From: Faecalibacter rhinopitheci
Lineage (GTDB): Bacteria > Bacteroidota > Bacteroidia > Flavobacteriales > Weeksellaceae
Direction: 5' to 3'
Length of the DNA stretch: 64,000 nucleotides
Assembly: GCF_015234135.1 (NCBI RefSeq)
Contig: NZ_JADGIK010000002.1
Coordinates: forward strand, 411,824-475,823
Part shown: positions 43,433 through 52,991 of the stretch, piece by piece
Position numbering within the stretch: position 1 is the first letter of the stretch
How the letters are laid out: the number at the start of each line of letters is the position of its first letter
Notes under the pieces: model-generated
Databases searched by the model: none
What the model was told of the DNA's origin: nothing
What the model saw: only the letters and a program-made list of their open reading frames with translations
Translations under genes and position numbers: made by a program

Positions 43433-44449
43433 TTGAAAAAATATAGTTTTAAAAACGATTACAGTGAAGGAGCTCATCCATTAATCCTTCAAAGATTAAT
43501 GGAAACAAATTTGCAACAAACAGTCGGATATGGAGAAGATGAATTTTGTAATGAAGCAAGAGATTTAATCAAAACTTATTTACAAAAAGATTCTGCTATA
43601 CATTTTGTTTCAGGAGGAACACAAGCCAATTTAATTGTAATTTCATCGATTCTAAAACCACACGAATCTGTAATTGCAGTAGAATCTGGTCATATTGCGG
43701 TACATGAAACTGGTGCTATTGAAGCTACGGGACATAAGGTAAATACGGTTCCCACAACAGATGGAAAAATTACCTTAGAAGAAATTCAAAATATTTTAAC
43801 ACTCCACACAGATGAACATATGGTGAAACCTAAATTGGTTTATATCTCCAATTCGACCGAAGTGGGAAGTGTTTACACCAAAGCGGAATTAACGGTTATT
43901 TATGATTTTTGTCAAGAAAATAATTTATACTTATTTGTAGATGGTGCACGTTTAGGCTCTGCTTTAACTTCTTCTAAATGTGATTTAACCTTAGAAGATT
44001 TAGCGAATTTAACGGACATTTTTTATATCGGAGGAACTAAAAATGGTGCATTAATCGGTGAAGCTATTATTATAAATAATTCAAAATTAAATGAGGATTT
44101 CCGTTATCATATTAAGCAAAAAGGTGGAATGCTAGCCAAAGGAAGATTAATAGGAATCCAATTTGCAGAAATGTTCAAAAATGATTTATTCTTTGAAATG
44201 GGAAAACATGCCAATGCAATGGCTAAAAAATTAGCAGAAGGAATTGCTGGAGAAGGCTACAATTTTTTAACTGTTCCTTCTTCAAATCAAATTTTTCCAA
44301 TTTTATTTAACTACGAAATTGAACGATTACAAGAACATTTTGATTTTTTTATCTGGCAAAAAATGGATGAAGAAAAATCAGCTATTCGATTAGTGACTTC
44401 TTGGGCAACACCAGAAGAACAAGTAGATCATTTTTTGAAACAATTATAA
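43433..44449 (+). CDS. ltaE: Low-specificity L-threonine aldolase
   Basis: A 338-residue PLP enzyme (beta-eliminating lyase family) cleaving threonine/allo-threonine to glycine and acetaldehyde. Start is TTG at 43433, giving KKYSFKNDYSEGAHP, the normal family N-terminus; no ATG is available nearby. PLP-binding Lys203 is in YIGGTKNGALIG and Asp170 in LFVDGARLGSAL; GYGEDEF (32-38) and FVSGGTQANL (58-67) are typical. It diverges from the two-component system with an 87-base gap. Confidence 0.87.
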   Translation: MKKYSFKNDYSEGAHPLILQRLMETNLQQTVGYGEDEFCNEARDLIKTYLQKDSAIHFVSGGTQANLIVISSILKPHESVIAVESGHIAVHETGAIEATGHKVNTVPTTDGKITLEEIQNILTLHTDEHMVKPKLVYISNSTEVGSVYTKAELTVIYDFCQENNLYLFVDGARLGSALTSSKCDLTLEDLANLTDIFYIGGTKNGALIGEAIIINNSKLNEDFRYHIKQKGGMLAKGRLIGIQFAEMFKNDLFFEMGKHANAMAKKLAEGIAGEGYNFLTVPSSNQIFPILFNYEIERLQEHFDFFIWQKMDEEKSAIRLVTSWATPEEQVDHFLKQL

Positions 44450-44452
44450 AAT

Positions 44453-44483
44453 TAATCCTCCAAATCGTGGAGGATTTTTTAAT
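44453..44483 (+). terminator. ltaE terminator
   Basis: AATCCTCC/GGAGGATT stem (44454-44476) with a T6 run. Confidence 0.85.
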
Positions 44484-44510
44484 TTTAAAACAAATACTAT
44501 TTAAAAGTTT

Positions 44511-44518
44511 TACCTTTG
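44511..44518 (+). promoter_or_regulatory. Candidate -7 element of the DEAD helicase gene
   Basis: TACCTTTG fits TAnnTTTG, 16 bases upstream of the ATG at 44535; this leader is short, as is common in the phylum. Confidence 0.45.
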
Positions 44519-44534
44519 TACTTTAAATATTTTT

Positions 44535-45677
44535 ATGTCATTCGAACAATTAGGATTATCTCCATATATAGCTAAGTCAATTTCAAAATTAGGATTCTTA
44601 AAACCTTTCGAAATTCAGGAACAAACCATTCCTCATATTTTAAAAGGAAAAGATGTAATGGGAATTGCAAAAACAGGTTCGGGTAAAACTTTATGTTTTG
44701 TAGCGCCATTGTTACAAAAAATGCAGCATGCTTCATACGAAAAATCTCGTGCGATAAAAGCTTTAATTTTAGTTCCGACTCGTGAATTAGCAGTTCAGAT
44801 CGAAGAAACTTTTGTAGGATTACAAGATGCATTACGTCGCGAAGTAAAGACACAAGCAGTTTACGGAGGAACATCAATTAATCCTCAAATGAAAAATTTA
44901 TATGGAACAGAAATCTTAATTGCCACACCTGGACGTTTATTAGATTTATTGGATCACAATGCTTTTTCAATGGATCAATTGGAGTATTTAGTGATTGATG
45001 AAGCAGATAAAATGTTCCAATTAGGTTTTGGAGAAGAAATGGAGCGAATTTTAAAAGTAGTTCCAGCTAAAAAGCAATCAATTTTATTTTCGGCAACTTT
45101 AAATGAGAAAGTAGATGAAATTAAAGCAACTTTAAAAATTAATCCAATCGTTGTTGAAGTTAAAAAACAAGACATCGATATTGAAGCAATTGAGCAAGTA
45201 GCTTATCATGTAACTGCTGAAAACAAAGGTCCTTTTTTACGTTATTTAATCAAAACTGAAAATATTCAGCAAGTCTTAATTTTTGTTTCTTCTACACGTA
45301 CTGCTGATAATTTAGTGGAAAAATTAAAAAAGAATAATATTGATGCGTTAGCGGTGCATAGTAAAAAATCGCAAGGAGCTCGTATGGATAATTTAGAAGA
45401 TTTTAAATTAGGAGATGTACAAGTTTTGGTGGCTACAGATTTAATTGGTCGTGGGATCCACATCGAAGGTCTTCCTTATGTAATTAATTACGAATTACCT
45501 CGTTCGCCTTTAGATTATGTTCACCGTATTGGTCGTACAGGTCGTGCAAATCAAACCGGAAAAGCTATCAGCTTAATTACGGAAGAAGATTTACACCACT
45601 TTAAAGTAATCCAAAAGAAAATGGGTAAAAAAGTTGAAGTCGAATCGACAGAAGAAGTTAATCTTCACGGATATTAA
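44535..45677 (+). CDS. DEAD-box RNA helicase, RhlE-like
   Basis: A 380-residue ATP-dependent RNA helicase core with little C-terminal extension. Motifs: Q-motif PFEIQEQTIP near 20-29, Walker A AKTGSGKT near 45-52, PTRELA, DEAD in VIDEADKMFQLGF, SAT in LFSATLN, and HRIGRTGRANQTG. The short tail, lacking the basic region of many RhlE or DbpA proteins, leaves the RNA target open. Cold-adaptation or ribosome-assembly roles are typical of the family. Confidence 0.92.
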   Translation: MSFEQLGLSPYIAKSISKLGFLKPFEIQEQTIPHILKGKDVMGIAKTGSGKTLCFVAPLLQKMQHASYEKSRAIKALILVPTRELAVQIEETFVGLQDALRREVKTQAVYGGTSINPQMKNLYGTEILIATPGRLLDLLDHNAFSMDQLEYLVIDEADKMFQLGFGEEMERILKVVPAKKQSILFSATLNEKVDEIKATLKINPIVVEVKKQDIDIEAIEQVAYHVTAENKGPFLRYLIKTENIQQVLIFVSSTRTADNLVEKLKKNNIDALAVHSKKSQGARMDNLEDFKLGDVQVLVATDLIGRGIHIEGLPYVINYELPRSPLDYVHRIGRTGRANQTGKAISLITEEDLHHFKVIQKKMGKKVEVESTEEVNLHGY

Positions 45678-45699
45678 ATTCATTTAACGAATATATTTT

Positions 45700-45737
45700 C
45701 AAAATCCACGCAAGTTATTTGTGTGGATTTTTTATTT
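45700..45737 (+). terminator. Terminator after the DEAD helicase gene
   Basis: AAAATCCAC/GTGGATTTT stem with interrupted inner pairs, followed by T6. Confidence 0.8.
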
Positions 45738-45757
45738 TTAAACATTATTGATATCAA

Positions 45758-46966
45758 ATGAAACCACCACGCTATTATTCCCTTGATGTATTTCGAGGTG
45801 CAACCGTTGCTTTAATGATTTTGGTCAACAATCCTGGAACTTGGTCAGCGATGTTTGCTCCATTACAACATGCCCATTGGCACGGATGCACACCCACTGA
45901 TTTAGTTTTTCCTTTCTTTTTATTTGCGGTTGGAAATGCGATGGCTTTCGTGATTCCTCGATTCAAGAAACAACCTCAACAAGAATTCTGGAAAAAAGTA
46001 ATCAAAAGAACAATCATCATTTTCGGAATTGGTTTATTCATCAATTGGTTTCCGTTTGTTAAATGGGAGAATGACGAAATCATTTTTAAAGCGTGGCAAG
46101 ATTCACCGGAAAGTGGTATCCGCATTATGGGCGTTTTACAACGTATTGCAATCGCATATTTCTTTGCATCAGTCATTGCTTTTTATTTTAAAGAAAAAAT
46201 GGTCTTATGGATTGCGGGTGGAATCTTAGTCGGCTATTGGATTCTTACCAAATTTTTAGGTGGAACAGATCCTTATTCGATTGAAGGATTTATCGGAACA
46301 TCAATCGATACTCAAATTTTAGGTTTAGCCCATATTTATAAAGGCGAATCGATTCCTTTCGATCCCGAAGGTTTATACAGTACAATCAATGCGATTCCGC
46401 AAGTTTTATTGGGTTATTTGGCTGGTATTTTCATCAATAAACAAGGCAATGTAAAATGGTTAAGCAAAGCTTTACCCGAATCCAATCAGCCGAATTATCG
46501 CTTAGTCTCAGGTTTATTTGTTTTGGGAACAATTGCTTTAGTTATCGGTTATTTTTGGCAATTAGAGTTTCCGTACAATAAAAAGATTTGGAGCAGTTCG
46601 TATGTCATTCACACCACAGGATTATCACTCGTTACGATTGCAACCATGATTTGGTTCATCGAAATTTTGAACATCAAAAATGGTGTAATGAAATTTTTTG
46701 ATGTCTTTGGTAAAAACCCATTATTCATTTTTGCATTCAGTGGTTTATTTCCTCGTTTATTGGGATTAATTCGCATAGAAAATGGATTAAATGAAGAGGG
46801 TCTAATCAAATATATTTCTCCATTAGGATGGTTCTACGAAACTGTTTGTGCTAAAATTCCGGTAATTCCCGAAGTTGGATCTTTTGTTTATTCTCTTATC
46901 TTTTTAGGCTTCTTTTGGGCTTTAGCTTATTATTTAGATCAGAAGAAAATTTACATTAAAGTTTAA
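45758..46966 (+). CDS. NagX/HGSNAT-like membrane acyltransferase family protein
   Basis: A 402-residue polytopic membrane protein of the COG4299 type, related to heparan-alpha-glucosaminide N-acetyltransferase. It opens with YYSLDVFRGATVALMILVNNPGTW, then QHAHWHGCTPTDLVFPFFLFAVG, which is the family signature, and has about 10-11 helices. Bacterial members are often near N-acetylglucosamine or glycan catabolism genes, but no such neighbour is here. It is 9 bases before a lipoprotein gene. Confidence 0.82.
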   Translation: MKPPRYYSLDVFRGATVALMILVNNPGTWSAMFAPLQHAHWHGCTPTDLVFPFFLFAVGNAMAFVIPRFKKQPQQEFWKKVIKRTIIIFGIGLFINWFPFVKWENDEIIFKAWQDSPESGIRIMGVLQRIAIAYFFASVIAFYFKEKMVLWIAGGILVGYWILTKFLGGTDPYSIEGFIGTSIDTQILGLAHIYKGESIPFDPEGLYSTINAIPQVLLGYLAGIFINKQGNVKWLSKALPESNQPNYRLVSGLFVLGTIALVIGYFWQLEFPYNKKIWSSSYVIHTTGLSLVTIATMIWFIEILNIKNGVMKFFDVFGKNPLFIFAFSGLFPRLLGLIRIENGLNEEGLIKYISPLGWFYETVCAKIPVIPEVGSFVYSLIFLGFFWALAYYLDQKKIYIKV

Positions 46967-46975
46967 ACACTATTT

Positions 46976-47569
46976 ATGAAGAATTTTATTTTAGGATTAT
47001 TTACTCTTTTCCTTTTCACATCCTGCGAACAACCAAAAGAAATTTTACATCTAAAGGTAAATCCAGAGAAAGTAATCAAAGCTGTTTTTCCACCTAATCA
47101 TTTAGACTATCAAATTGCACCAACGTGTGATAATTTAACGAATAAATTTGATGATTTAGATTCCGAAATTGTTTTGATTCAAGAGGAAGAATTCAACTCG
47201 ATTATTGAGCGTTTAAATGATTTAAAACCGTCAAAAGAAAGCAATGATTGTTCAAGTGATTTTAGCTTTTTTGTAGGAGAGGATAAATATTGTTCGTGTA
47301 TTTATGATGAACATTTCATTACCAAAAATGAACAATTATTTGAAATATCCGATACATTATTATTTGATCTCAAAACAGCTTTGACTTATTATAATTCCAG
47401 ACCAAAAGAAAATTTAAAATACGATCCTTTGATTCAAAAATTTGGTTTACCTAAAAATTATAAGTTTCAGCGTGCAGGAAAAACATCTATCATTTATGAT
47501 GAAAATCATAATCCTATCGATGAATTTATACCTTTAGAAATGCGATTGGTTACTTTGAGTACAAGATAA
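46976..47569 (+). CDS. Predicted lipoprotein, unknown function
   Basis: A 197-residue protein with signal and lipobox LFTSC at about 14-18. Four further cysteines in the mature part (TCDNL, DCSSD, YCSCIYD) may form disulfides in the periplasm. No domain recognised. It follows the NagX-like gene by 9 bases and may be co-transcribed. Its stop codon is directly followed by a very long terminator hairpin. Confidence 0.68.
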   Translation: MKNFILGLFTLFLFTSCEQPKEILHLKVNPEKVIKAVFPPNHLDYQIAPTCDNLTNKFDDLDSEIVLIQEEEFNSIIERLNDLKPSKESNDCSSDFSFFVGEDKYCSCIYDEHFITKNEQLFEISDTLLFDLKTALTYYNSRPKENLKYDPLIQKFGLPKNYKFQRAGKTSIIYDENHNPIDEFIPLEMRLVTLSTR

Positions 47570-47613
47570 AACAGAAACTCCTTACAAGTAAAAGTGTAAG
47601 GAGTTTCTGTTTT
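47568..47613. terminator. Long bidirectional terminator hairpin
   Basis: A 19-bp perfect stem (AAAACAGAAACTCCTTACA and its complement) with an 8-base loop at 47568-47613, overlapping the lipoprotein stop on plus and reaching the OsmC stop codon on minus. Confidence 0.88.
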
Positions 47614-48046
47614 ATTTTATAATTACATCATATTCTACTTTAGCCCCTGCTCTACGCAAAGTTTCTAAAACTGAACAATATTTCTCAATAGATAATTCGG
47701 CTGCACGTTCTGCTTTTGCGTGATCAAAATTTCCACTTAAATGGTATTCAATTCTCACTTTTTCCCAAACGGCTGGTGTTTTATCTTTTTCTCGCTCACC
47801 GTAAACTTTTATTCTTAGCTCATCAAATTCTTGTCGCTGTTTATCCAATATCATCACAATATCAATTCCACTACAGGCTCCACAAGCCATTAATAAACTT
47901 ACCATAGGACCTACAGATTTACCTTTAGATTCTTGGGCTGTTTCATGATTTTCACGATCTGCTTTAAAGGTTAATACGTTTCCATTAAAATCATCTGCAA
48001 CAAATGTATCACTTGCTTTGTGGTATAAAATATCGATTTCCGTCAT
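47612..48046 (-). CDS. OsmC family protein
   Basis: A 144-residue protein, peroxiredoxin-like in the OsmC/Ohr fold, using the ATG at 48046 (MTEIDILYHKASDTF). The longer open frame adds only MQIKHIL and lacks supporting signal. Family positions are VGPMVSLLMACGACSGIDI (the first Cys region) and EKYCSVLETL (the second). The two-Cys layout suggests thiol peroxidase activity, though the ACGACSG context is less typical than Ohr. Single gene ending at the long hairpin. Confidence 0.85.
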   Translation of the reverse strand: MTEIDILYHKASDTFVADDFNGNVLTFKADRENHETAQESKGKSVGPMVSLLMACGACSGIDIVMILDKQRQEFDELRIKVYGEREKDKTPAVWEKVRIEYHLSGNFDHAKAERAAELSIEKYCSVLETLRRAGAKVEYDVIIK

Positions 48047-48299
48047 AAGAATATGTTTTATCTGCAATTTAAGAAATTCAGAAGAAATTCACTCAATAGG
48101 ATACCGTCAAATTCTTACAACTATAATAGATTTATGTGTTTATATGTTCATTTGCAAAAGGTGAAAATATATTTTTATAAACATCATTATCTTTAACAAC
48201 TTTCTTAATTCATTAAAAAAATAACACTTATAGTTATTTGCTTTGTACTTATGTGAAAAAATGCTTTAGAAATAAACTTTAGAATATTTAATAAAATAC

Positions 48300-48329
48300 T
48301 TGTACTCTGAAAGGAAAAGATTATTTTTG
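48300..48329 (+). promoter_or_regulatory. Promoter of lepA
   Basis: TTG (48300-48302), a spacer of exactly 19 bases and TATTTTTG (48322-48329) form a full Bacteroidota vegetative promoter; the lepA ATG is 19 bases after the box. Confidence 0.75.
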
Positions 48330-48348
48330 CATATTCTACAAATTGAAT

Positions 48349-50145
48349 ATGAAGAACATCCGTAATTTCTGTATTATCGCCCATATTGACCATGGTAAAA
48401 GTACCTTGGCCGATCGTTTATTGCAAGTAACTAACACGATTACAGACCGTGAGTTACAAAATCAAACCTTAGACGATATGGATTTGGAACGCGAGCGTGG
48501 TATCACAATCAAATCTCATGCTATCCAAATGGAATATGAAAAAGATGGTGAAAAATATATATTAAACTTAATTGACACTCCGGGTCACGTTGACTTTTCT
48601 TACGAGGTTTCTCGTTCGATTGCAGCTTGTGAAGGAGCTTTGTTAATTGTTGATGCTGCGCAAAGTATCCAAGCTCAAACTATTTCTAACTTATATTTAG
48701 CGTTAGAAAATGATTTAGAGATTATCCCAGTTTTAAATAAAATCGATTTACCTTCTGCTAACCCAGAAGAGGTAACTGATGATATCGTTGATTTATTAGG
48801 TTGTGCACCTGAAGACGTTTTACGTTGTTCTGGAAAAACAGGTGAAGGTGTATTAGAATTATTACACACGATTATTGATAAAGTTCCGCCTCCTGTAGGT
48901 GATCCTGATGCTCCATTACAAGCCTTAATTTTTGACTCTGTTTATAATCCATTCCGTGGAATTGAAGCTTTCTATAAAGTAATCAATGGTGAAATTAACA
49001 AAGGTGATCAAGTAAAATTCATGGCCACTAATAAAAAATATGGCGCTGATGAAATTGGAACGCTTAAGTTAAACCAAGTTGAAAAGAAAACAATTAAAAC
49101 TGGAGATGTAGGTTATATTATTTCTGGGATTAAGGACGCTTCTGAAGTAAAAGTTGGTGATACGATTACATTAGTAGATAATCCTGCTGCCGAAGCTATT
49201 GATGGGTTTGAAGAAGTAAAACCAATGGTATTTGCTGGGATTTATCCAGTAGATACGGAAGATTATGAAGATTTACGTGCTTCTATTGAGAAGTTACGTT
49301 TAAATGATGCTTCATTAACCTTTGAGGCTGAATCTTCTGCTGCTTTAGGTTTTGGTTTCCGTTGTGGATTCTTAGGAATGTTACACTTAGAAATTGTTCA
49401 AGAGCGTTTAGAGCGTGAGTTTAACATGACTGTAATTACAACTGTACCTAACGTTTCTTACGAAGCCTACTTAGAGAAAGATGTCAACAAAATGATTCCG
49501 GTTCATAATCCATCAGAATTACCTGATCCTTCAGGATTAAATCGTGTGGAAGAGCCTTACATTCGTGCGGCAATCATTACAAAATCTGAGTTTGTTGGAC
49601 CTGTAATGAGTTTATGTATTGAGAAACGTGGTGAATTACAATCTCAAAATTATTTAACACAGCACCGTGTTGAAATGATTTTCAACATGCCTTTAGCTGA
49701 AGTTGTATTTGACTTTTACGATCGTTTAAAGTCAATTTCTAAAGGATATGCATCTTTCGATTATGCTCCTTCAGGCATGAAAGCTTCGAAATTAGTAAAA
49801 GTAGATATCATGATTCACGGAGAGATTGTAGATGCTTTATCTGCTTTAATCCACGTAGATAATGCGTACAACATTGGTAAGAAAATGTGTGCAAAATTAC
49901 GTGAGTTAATCCCTCGTCAACAATTCGATATTCCGATCCAAGCTGCGATTGGTGCGAAGATTATTGCACGTGAAACCATTAAAGCATTGCGTAAAGATGT
50001 AACTGCTAAATGTTATGGTGGAGATATTTCTCGTAAACGTAAGTTATTAGAAAAACAAAAAGCTGGTAAGAAGAAAATGCGCCAAATTGGACGTGTAGAG
50101 GTTCCACAATCTGCCTTCTTAGCGGTATTAAAATTAAACGACTAA
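48349..50145 (+). CDS. lepA: Translation elongation factor 4 (LepA)
   Basis: A 598-residue translational GTPase that acts on stalled or back-translocating ribosomes. G-motifs: AHIDHGKST near 9-17, the switch region [15 protein letters not shown] and NKIDLPSA; the LepA-specific C-terminal domain with [14 protein letters not shown] and [20 protein letters not shown] is complete. The ATG at 48349 gives [16 protein letters not shown]; an in-frame TTG six bases upstream is not needed. One of the best-supported genes in the window. Confidence 0.97.
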   Translation: MKNIRNFCIIAHIDHGKSTLADRLLQVTNTITDRELQNQTLDDMDLERERGITIKSHAIQMEYEKDGEKYILNLIDTPGHVDFSYEVSRSIAACEGALLIVDAAQSIQAQTISNLYLALENDLEIIPVLNKIDLPSANPEEVTDDIVDLLGCAPEDVLRCSGKTGEGVLELLHTIIDKVPPPVGDPDAPLQALIFDSVYNPFRGIEAFYKVINGEINKGDQVKFMATNKKYGADEIGTLKLNQVEKKTIKTGDVGYIISGIKDASEVKVGDTITLVDNPAAEAIDGFEEVKPMVFAGIYPVDTEDYEDLRASIEKLRLNDASLTFEAESSAALGFGFRCGFLGMLHLEIVQERLEREFNMTVITTVPNVSYEAYLEKDVNKMIPVHNPSELPDPSGLNRVEEPYIRAAIITKSEFVGPVMSLCIEKRGELQSQNYLTQHRVEMIFNMPLAEVVFDFYDRLKSISKGYASFDYAPSGMKASKLVKVDIMIHGEIVDALSALIHVDNAYNIGKKMCAKLRELIPRQQFDIPIQAAIGAKIIARETIKALRKDVTAKCYGGDISRKRKLLEKQKAGKKKMRQIGRVEVPQSAFLAVLKLND

Positions 50146-50168
50146 GTTTTATTTTATATAAATTACTT

Positions 50169-50198
50169 AAAGCCACTCATTTGAGTGGCTTTTTTTAT
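50169..50198 (+). terminator. lepA terminator
   Basis: AGCCACTCA/TGAGTGGCT stem and T7. The right arm and T-run GAGTGGCTTTTTT recur in the hairpin after the next gene at 52997-53021. Confidence 0.85.
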
Positions 50199-50206
50199 TA
50201 TTTTTG
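50199..50206 (+). promoter_or_regulatory. Candidate -7 element of T9SS paralogue 3
   Basis: TATTTTTG fits TAnnTTTG, 18 bases upstream of the ATG at 50225; the spacing back to a TTTG is only 15, so the -33 part is weak. Confidence 0.35.
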
Positions 50207-50224
50207 ATTCTTAAAACATTATAA

Positions 50225-52990
50225 ATGAATAAAACTCTACTCTTTGTATTGCTTTCCCTTACAGCTTATGGACAAGACAGTTCTAAATTAAATTTTATCG
50301 ACTTAAATTCCACAAGAAGTAGCAATCCACAATCCTTTATAACTTTCAATAATGAAACGTTTTTACATGCGGACAATGGATATCAAGGAAGACATCTGTG
50401 GAAAATAGATAAATCAACTAATCAAATTGATATTGTTAAACATAGTCTTTTTAATGAATATGAGCATATTAATGAGGAAACTAAATTATTTGATATAAAT
50501 AATTCAGTATTTTGGTACCAAGATTTATTAAATAGTGGAGGTTTATATAAATTAACTAATGGTCAAACAGAATTATTAAAAATTCTCCCTACAGAAATCC
50601 AAGAAATTTATAAGAAAAATAATAAAGTATATTTTACTACAGGAAGTTTCAAGTTTAATACGCCTTATCAATTATGGGAGACTGATGGCAATACGGTTTC
50701 TGAAATAATATTACCTATTAATAATATATCGACTCATATAAATTTTGATAATAGTGTATCTAATTATATATATTTAACTTTCAATTCAAATAATAATACA
50801 TCATTTTGGGCATATAATATATCTACCAAAAGATTTACTCAGCTATCTTCTATAATATCAAATAATACTTCTCGAGAAAATATATTATTGAATGATAAAA
50901 TTTATATTTCAGAATATACCCCTCAAACTGGTTTCGAATTATATGAAATTAATGGTGAAAAAAAATCATTAATTAAAGACCTTATACCAGGATTTCAGAG
51001 TGGCATTTATGATAAATTAATTGGAGCTGCCACTAATAACGAATTTTATTTTATTGGTTTAGATAAAAATTATAAAGTAATTATTTATAAATCGGATGGT
51101 ACTAATTCTGGCACTAATGTTTTTTACGATTTTGAAAATAATTATTCTTATAACTCCGATAATACATATAAATTCATAACGATAGATAAGGGTATTGCTT
51201 TCACGGTTAAAGAAGGTAATAAAACAGATTTATGGAAAATAGTAAATGGTACAACTAGTTTATTAACATCTGATAATGGCAATGAAATTCAATTATTAGA
51301 AGATAATTTTGTTGTTATTGGTACCAAATTATATCAAATAAATCCTACTTCACTAACTCAAATTTTACCTCAATATCAGTTTACAGAATTAAATAATTTT
51401 TATTTTGATGAGAACTCTATTTATTTTGCTGCATCAACAAGAGAAAAAGGTTCAGAACCATATCGTTTAAATAAAACTACATTACAATTGGAACCTATCG
51501 AAGAAATTAATTATCTAGGTTCAAGTCATGTAAGTGATTTTATGATATCAGCAAATAAATTATATTTTCACGGAAATCATACAAAAAATAAATACGAGAA
51601 TAATTCTTTACAAAAATTAATTTCGGATAAAGAAATTTATCCAAGTTTCAATCATTATACAGATAAGTTTTCTAATTATATAACAACTGATAAGGGATTA
51701 ATTTTTACTAGTAAATATGATTTACATATAATTAATAGTAATGGAGAAATAAAAAGTTTAATTGCAGATACACAATCTATTTCTATAGATACCCCTTTAA
51801 GCAAAATCAATAACACTGTATTTTTCTTGGGCGTGGATAGTTATTCAAATGGCAACTATAATAAATATGTCTATAAAACGGATGGAAGTATTGATTCAAC
51901 AGTTAAAATTTCCAATATTCCTGTCGAATTTGAGCATGAATATTCTCAAGGTGTAATCAATAATCATCTATATTATATCGTAAAAGAAGATTATAACATT
52001 GCAAAAATGTATAAAACTAATGGTGAAATAAATCAATTAGTTTATACTTTTCCTTCCAACATCATCAACCCAAAAATTATAGGTGTTTTACAGCATCAAT
52101 TAATCCTAGATATTTATAATGATTTAAATTATAAACATGAAGTTTATTTATCAGATGGAAATAATTTAGGTAAAATTTTACCCGATTTCACCACAAATTA
52201 TTCTAGCATAGATAAGGTTTTTTTAGAAGATACTAAAATAACAGCCGTTAGTGCAGGTCAAATTGTACAATACGACAGCGAAATGCAAACATCTAAAAAA
52301 CTATATGCAACTTCTAATGAATTTCAAGGAATTAATAATTTAATAAAATGTGGGAATCTATATTATGCTACCCGATATCAAAGTGATTACGTTTTTTATA
52401 TTGATTTTAATTCTTCTATCGAGAATCATAAACTTGGATATCCAATAACCCCAAAAATTGAATGCTATAAAGGAAATGCATTTGTTATGCGATATATTGA
52501 TAATTATTCTAATTATGATAATAACGATATAATAATTGATGCTATTAAAGGAAAAGATCACCAACAAATATATTTTATACCAAACGATTTTTCAGCTAAT
52601 AAACTTGAATGGAAGCAAAAGGATTTTTCTATTTTTGATGACAAAATTTTTATTGCAGCAGAGAATCCAAAATATGGTCAAGAGTTAATGTACGGAGATA
52701 TTAATCAACTGACATTAGATGTAAATGATATTACAACACCTTCATCTACAAAAAATAATTTAAATATATATCCTAACCCCGCATCAAATTATTTTAGTGT
52801 GCAATCTAAAGAAAAAATTGAAAAAATAACTCTTTATAATGTACTAGGGGAAACTGTATATTCTATTCAAAATAATAGATTAAATGATTCAAAATTTATT
52901 TTAGACAATAGAATTCCAGATGGAGTTTATTTTATAGAAATTAAAAGTAAGACAAAATCAGAATCAAAAAAAATAATCATTAAAAAATAA
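50225..52990 (+). CDS. T9SS cargo protein with ELWxTDGT-like repeats (paralogue 3)
   Basis: A 921-residue secreted protein: signal peptide (residues 1-16, ending TAYG-Q), a repetitive beta-rich body with degenerate repeat units (QLWETDGNTVS, IIYKSDGTNSGT, YVYKTDGSIDST, VYLSDGNNLG), and a C-terminal sorting domain from about 845 (LNIYPNPASNYFSV ... GVYFIEIKSK ... KKIIIKK). It resembles the two genes at 27136 and 29952 but is far from them, beside a decayed gene and between two similar hairpins. Very rich in Asn/Ile/Tyr. No function can be assigned. Confidence 0.83.
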   Translation: MNKTLLFVLLSLTAYGQDSSKLNFIDLNSTRSSNPQSFITFNNETFLHADNGYQGRHLWKIDKSTNQIDIVKHSLFNEYEHINEETKLFDINNSVFWYQDLLNSGGLYKLTNGQTELLKILPTEIQEIYKKNNKVYFTTGSFKFNTPYQLWETDGNTVSEIILPINNISTHINFDNSVSNYIYLTFNSNNNTSFWAYNISTKRFTQLSSIISNNTSRENILLNDKIYISEYTPQTGFELYEINGEKKSLIKDLIPGFQSGIYDKLIGAATNNEFYFIGLDKNYKVIIYKSDGTNSGTNVFYDFENNYSYNSDNTYKFITIDKGIAFTVKEGNKTDLWKIVNGTTSLLTSDNGNEIQLLEDNFVVIGTKLYQINPTSLTQILPQYQFTELNNFYFDENSIYFAASTREKGSEPYRLNKTTLQLEPIEEINYLGSSHVSDFMISANKLYFHGNHTKNKYENNSLQKLISDKEIYPSFNHYTDKFSNYITTDKGLIFTSKYDLHIINSNGEIKSLIADTQSISIDTPLSKINNTVFFLGVDSYSNGNYNKYVYKTDGSIDSTVKISNIPVEFEHEYSQGVINNHLYYIVKEDYNIAKMYKTNGEINQLVYTFPSNIINPKIIGVLQHQLILDIYNDLNYKHEVYLSDGNNLGKILPDFTTNYSSIDKVFLEDTKITAVSAGQIVQYDSEMQTSKKLYATSNEFQGINNLIKCGNLYYATRYQSDYVFYIDFNSSIENHKLGYPITPKIECYKGNAFVMRYIDNYSNYDNNDIIIDAIKGKDHQQIYFIPNDFSANKLEWKQKDFSIFDDKIFIAAENPKYGQELMYGDINQLTLDVNDITTPSSTKNNLNIYPNPASNYFSVQSKEKIEKITLYNVLGETVYSIQNNRLNDSKFILDNRIPDGVYFIEIKSKTKSESKKIIIKK

Positions 52991-52991
52991 A

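Noticed and set aside
46029..46229. Overlapping alternate-frame coding region within the NagX-like gene
   Set aside because: It lies entirely within a conserved membrane gene in another frame and is not supported by a start context.
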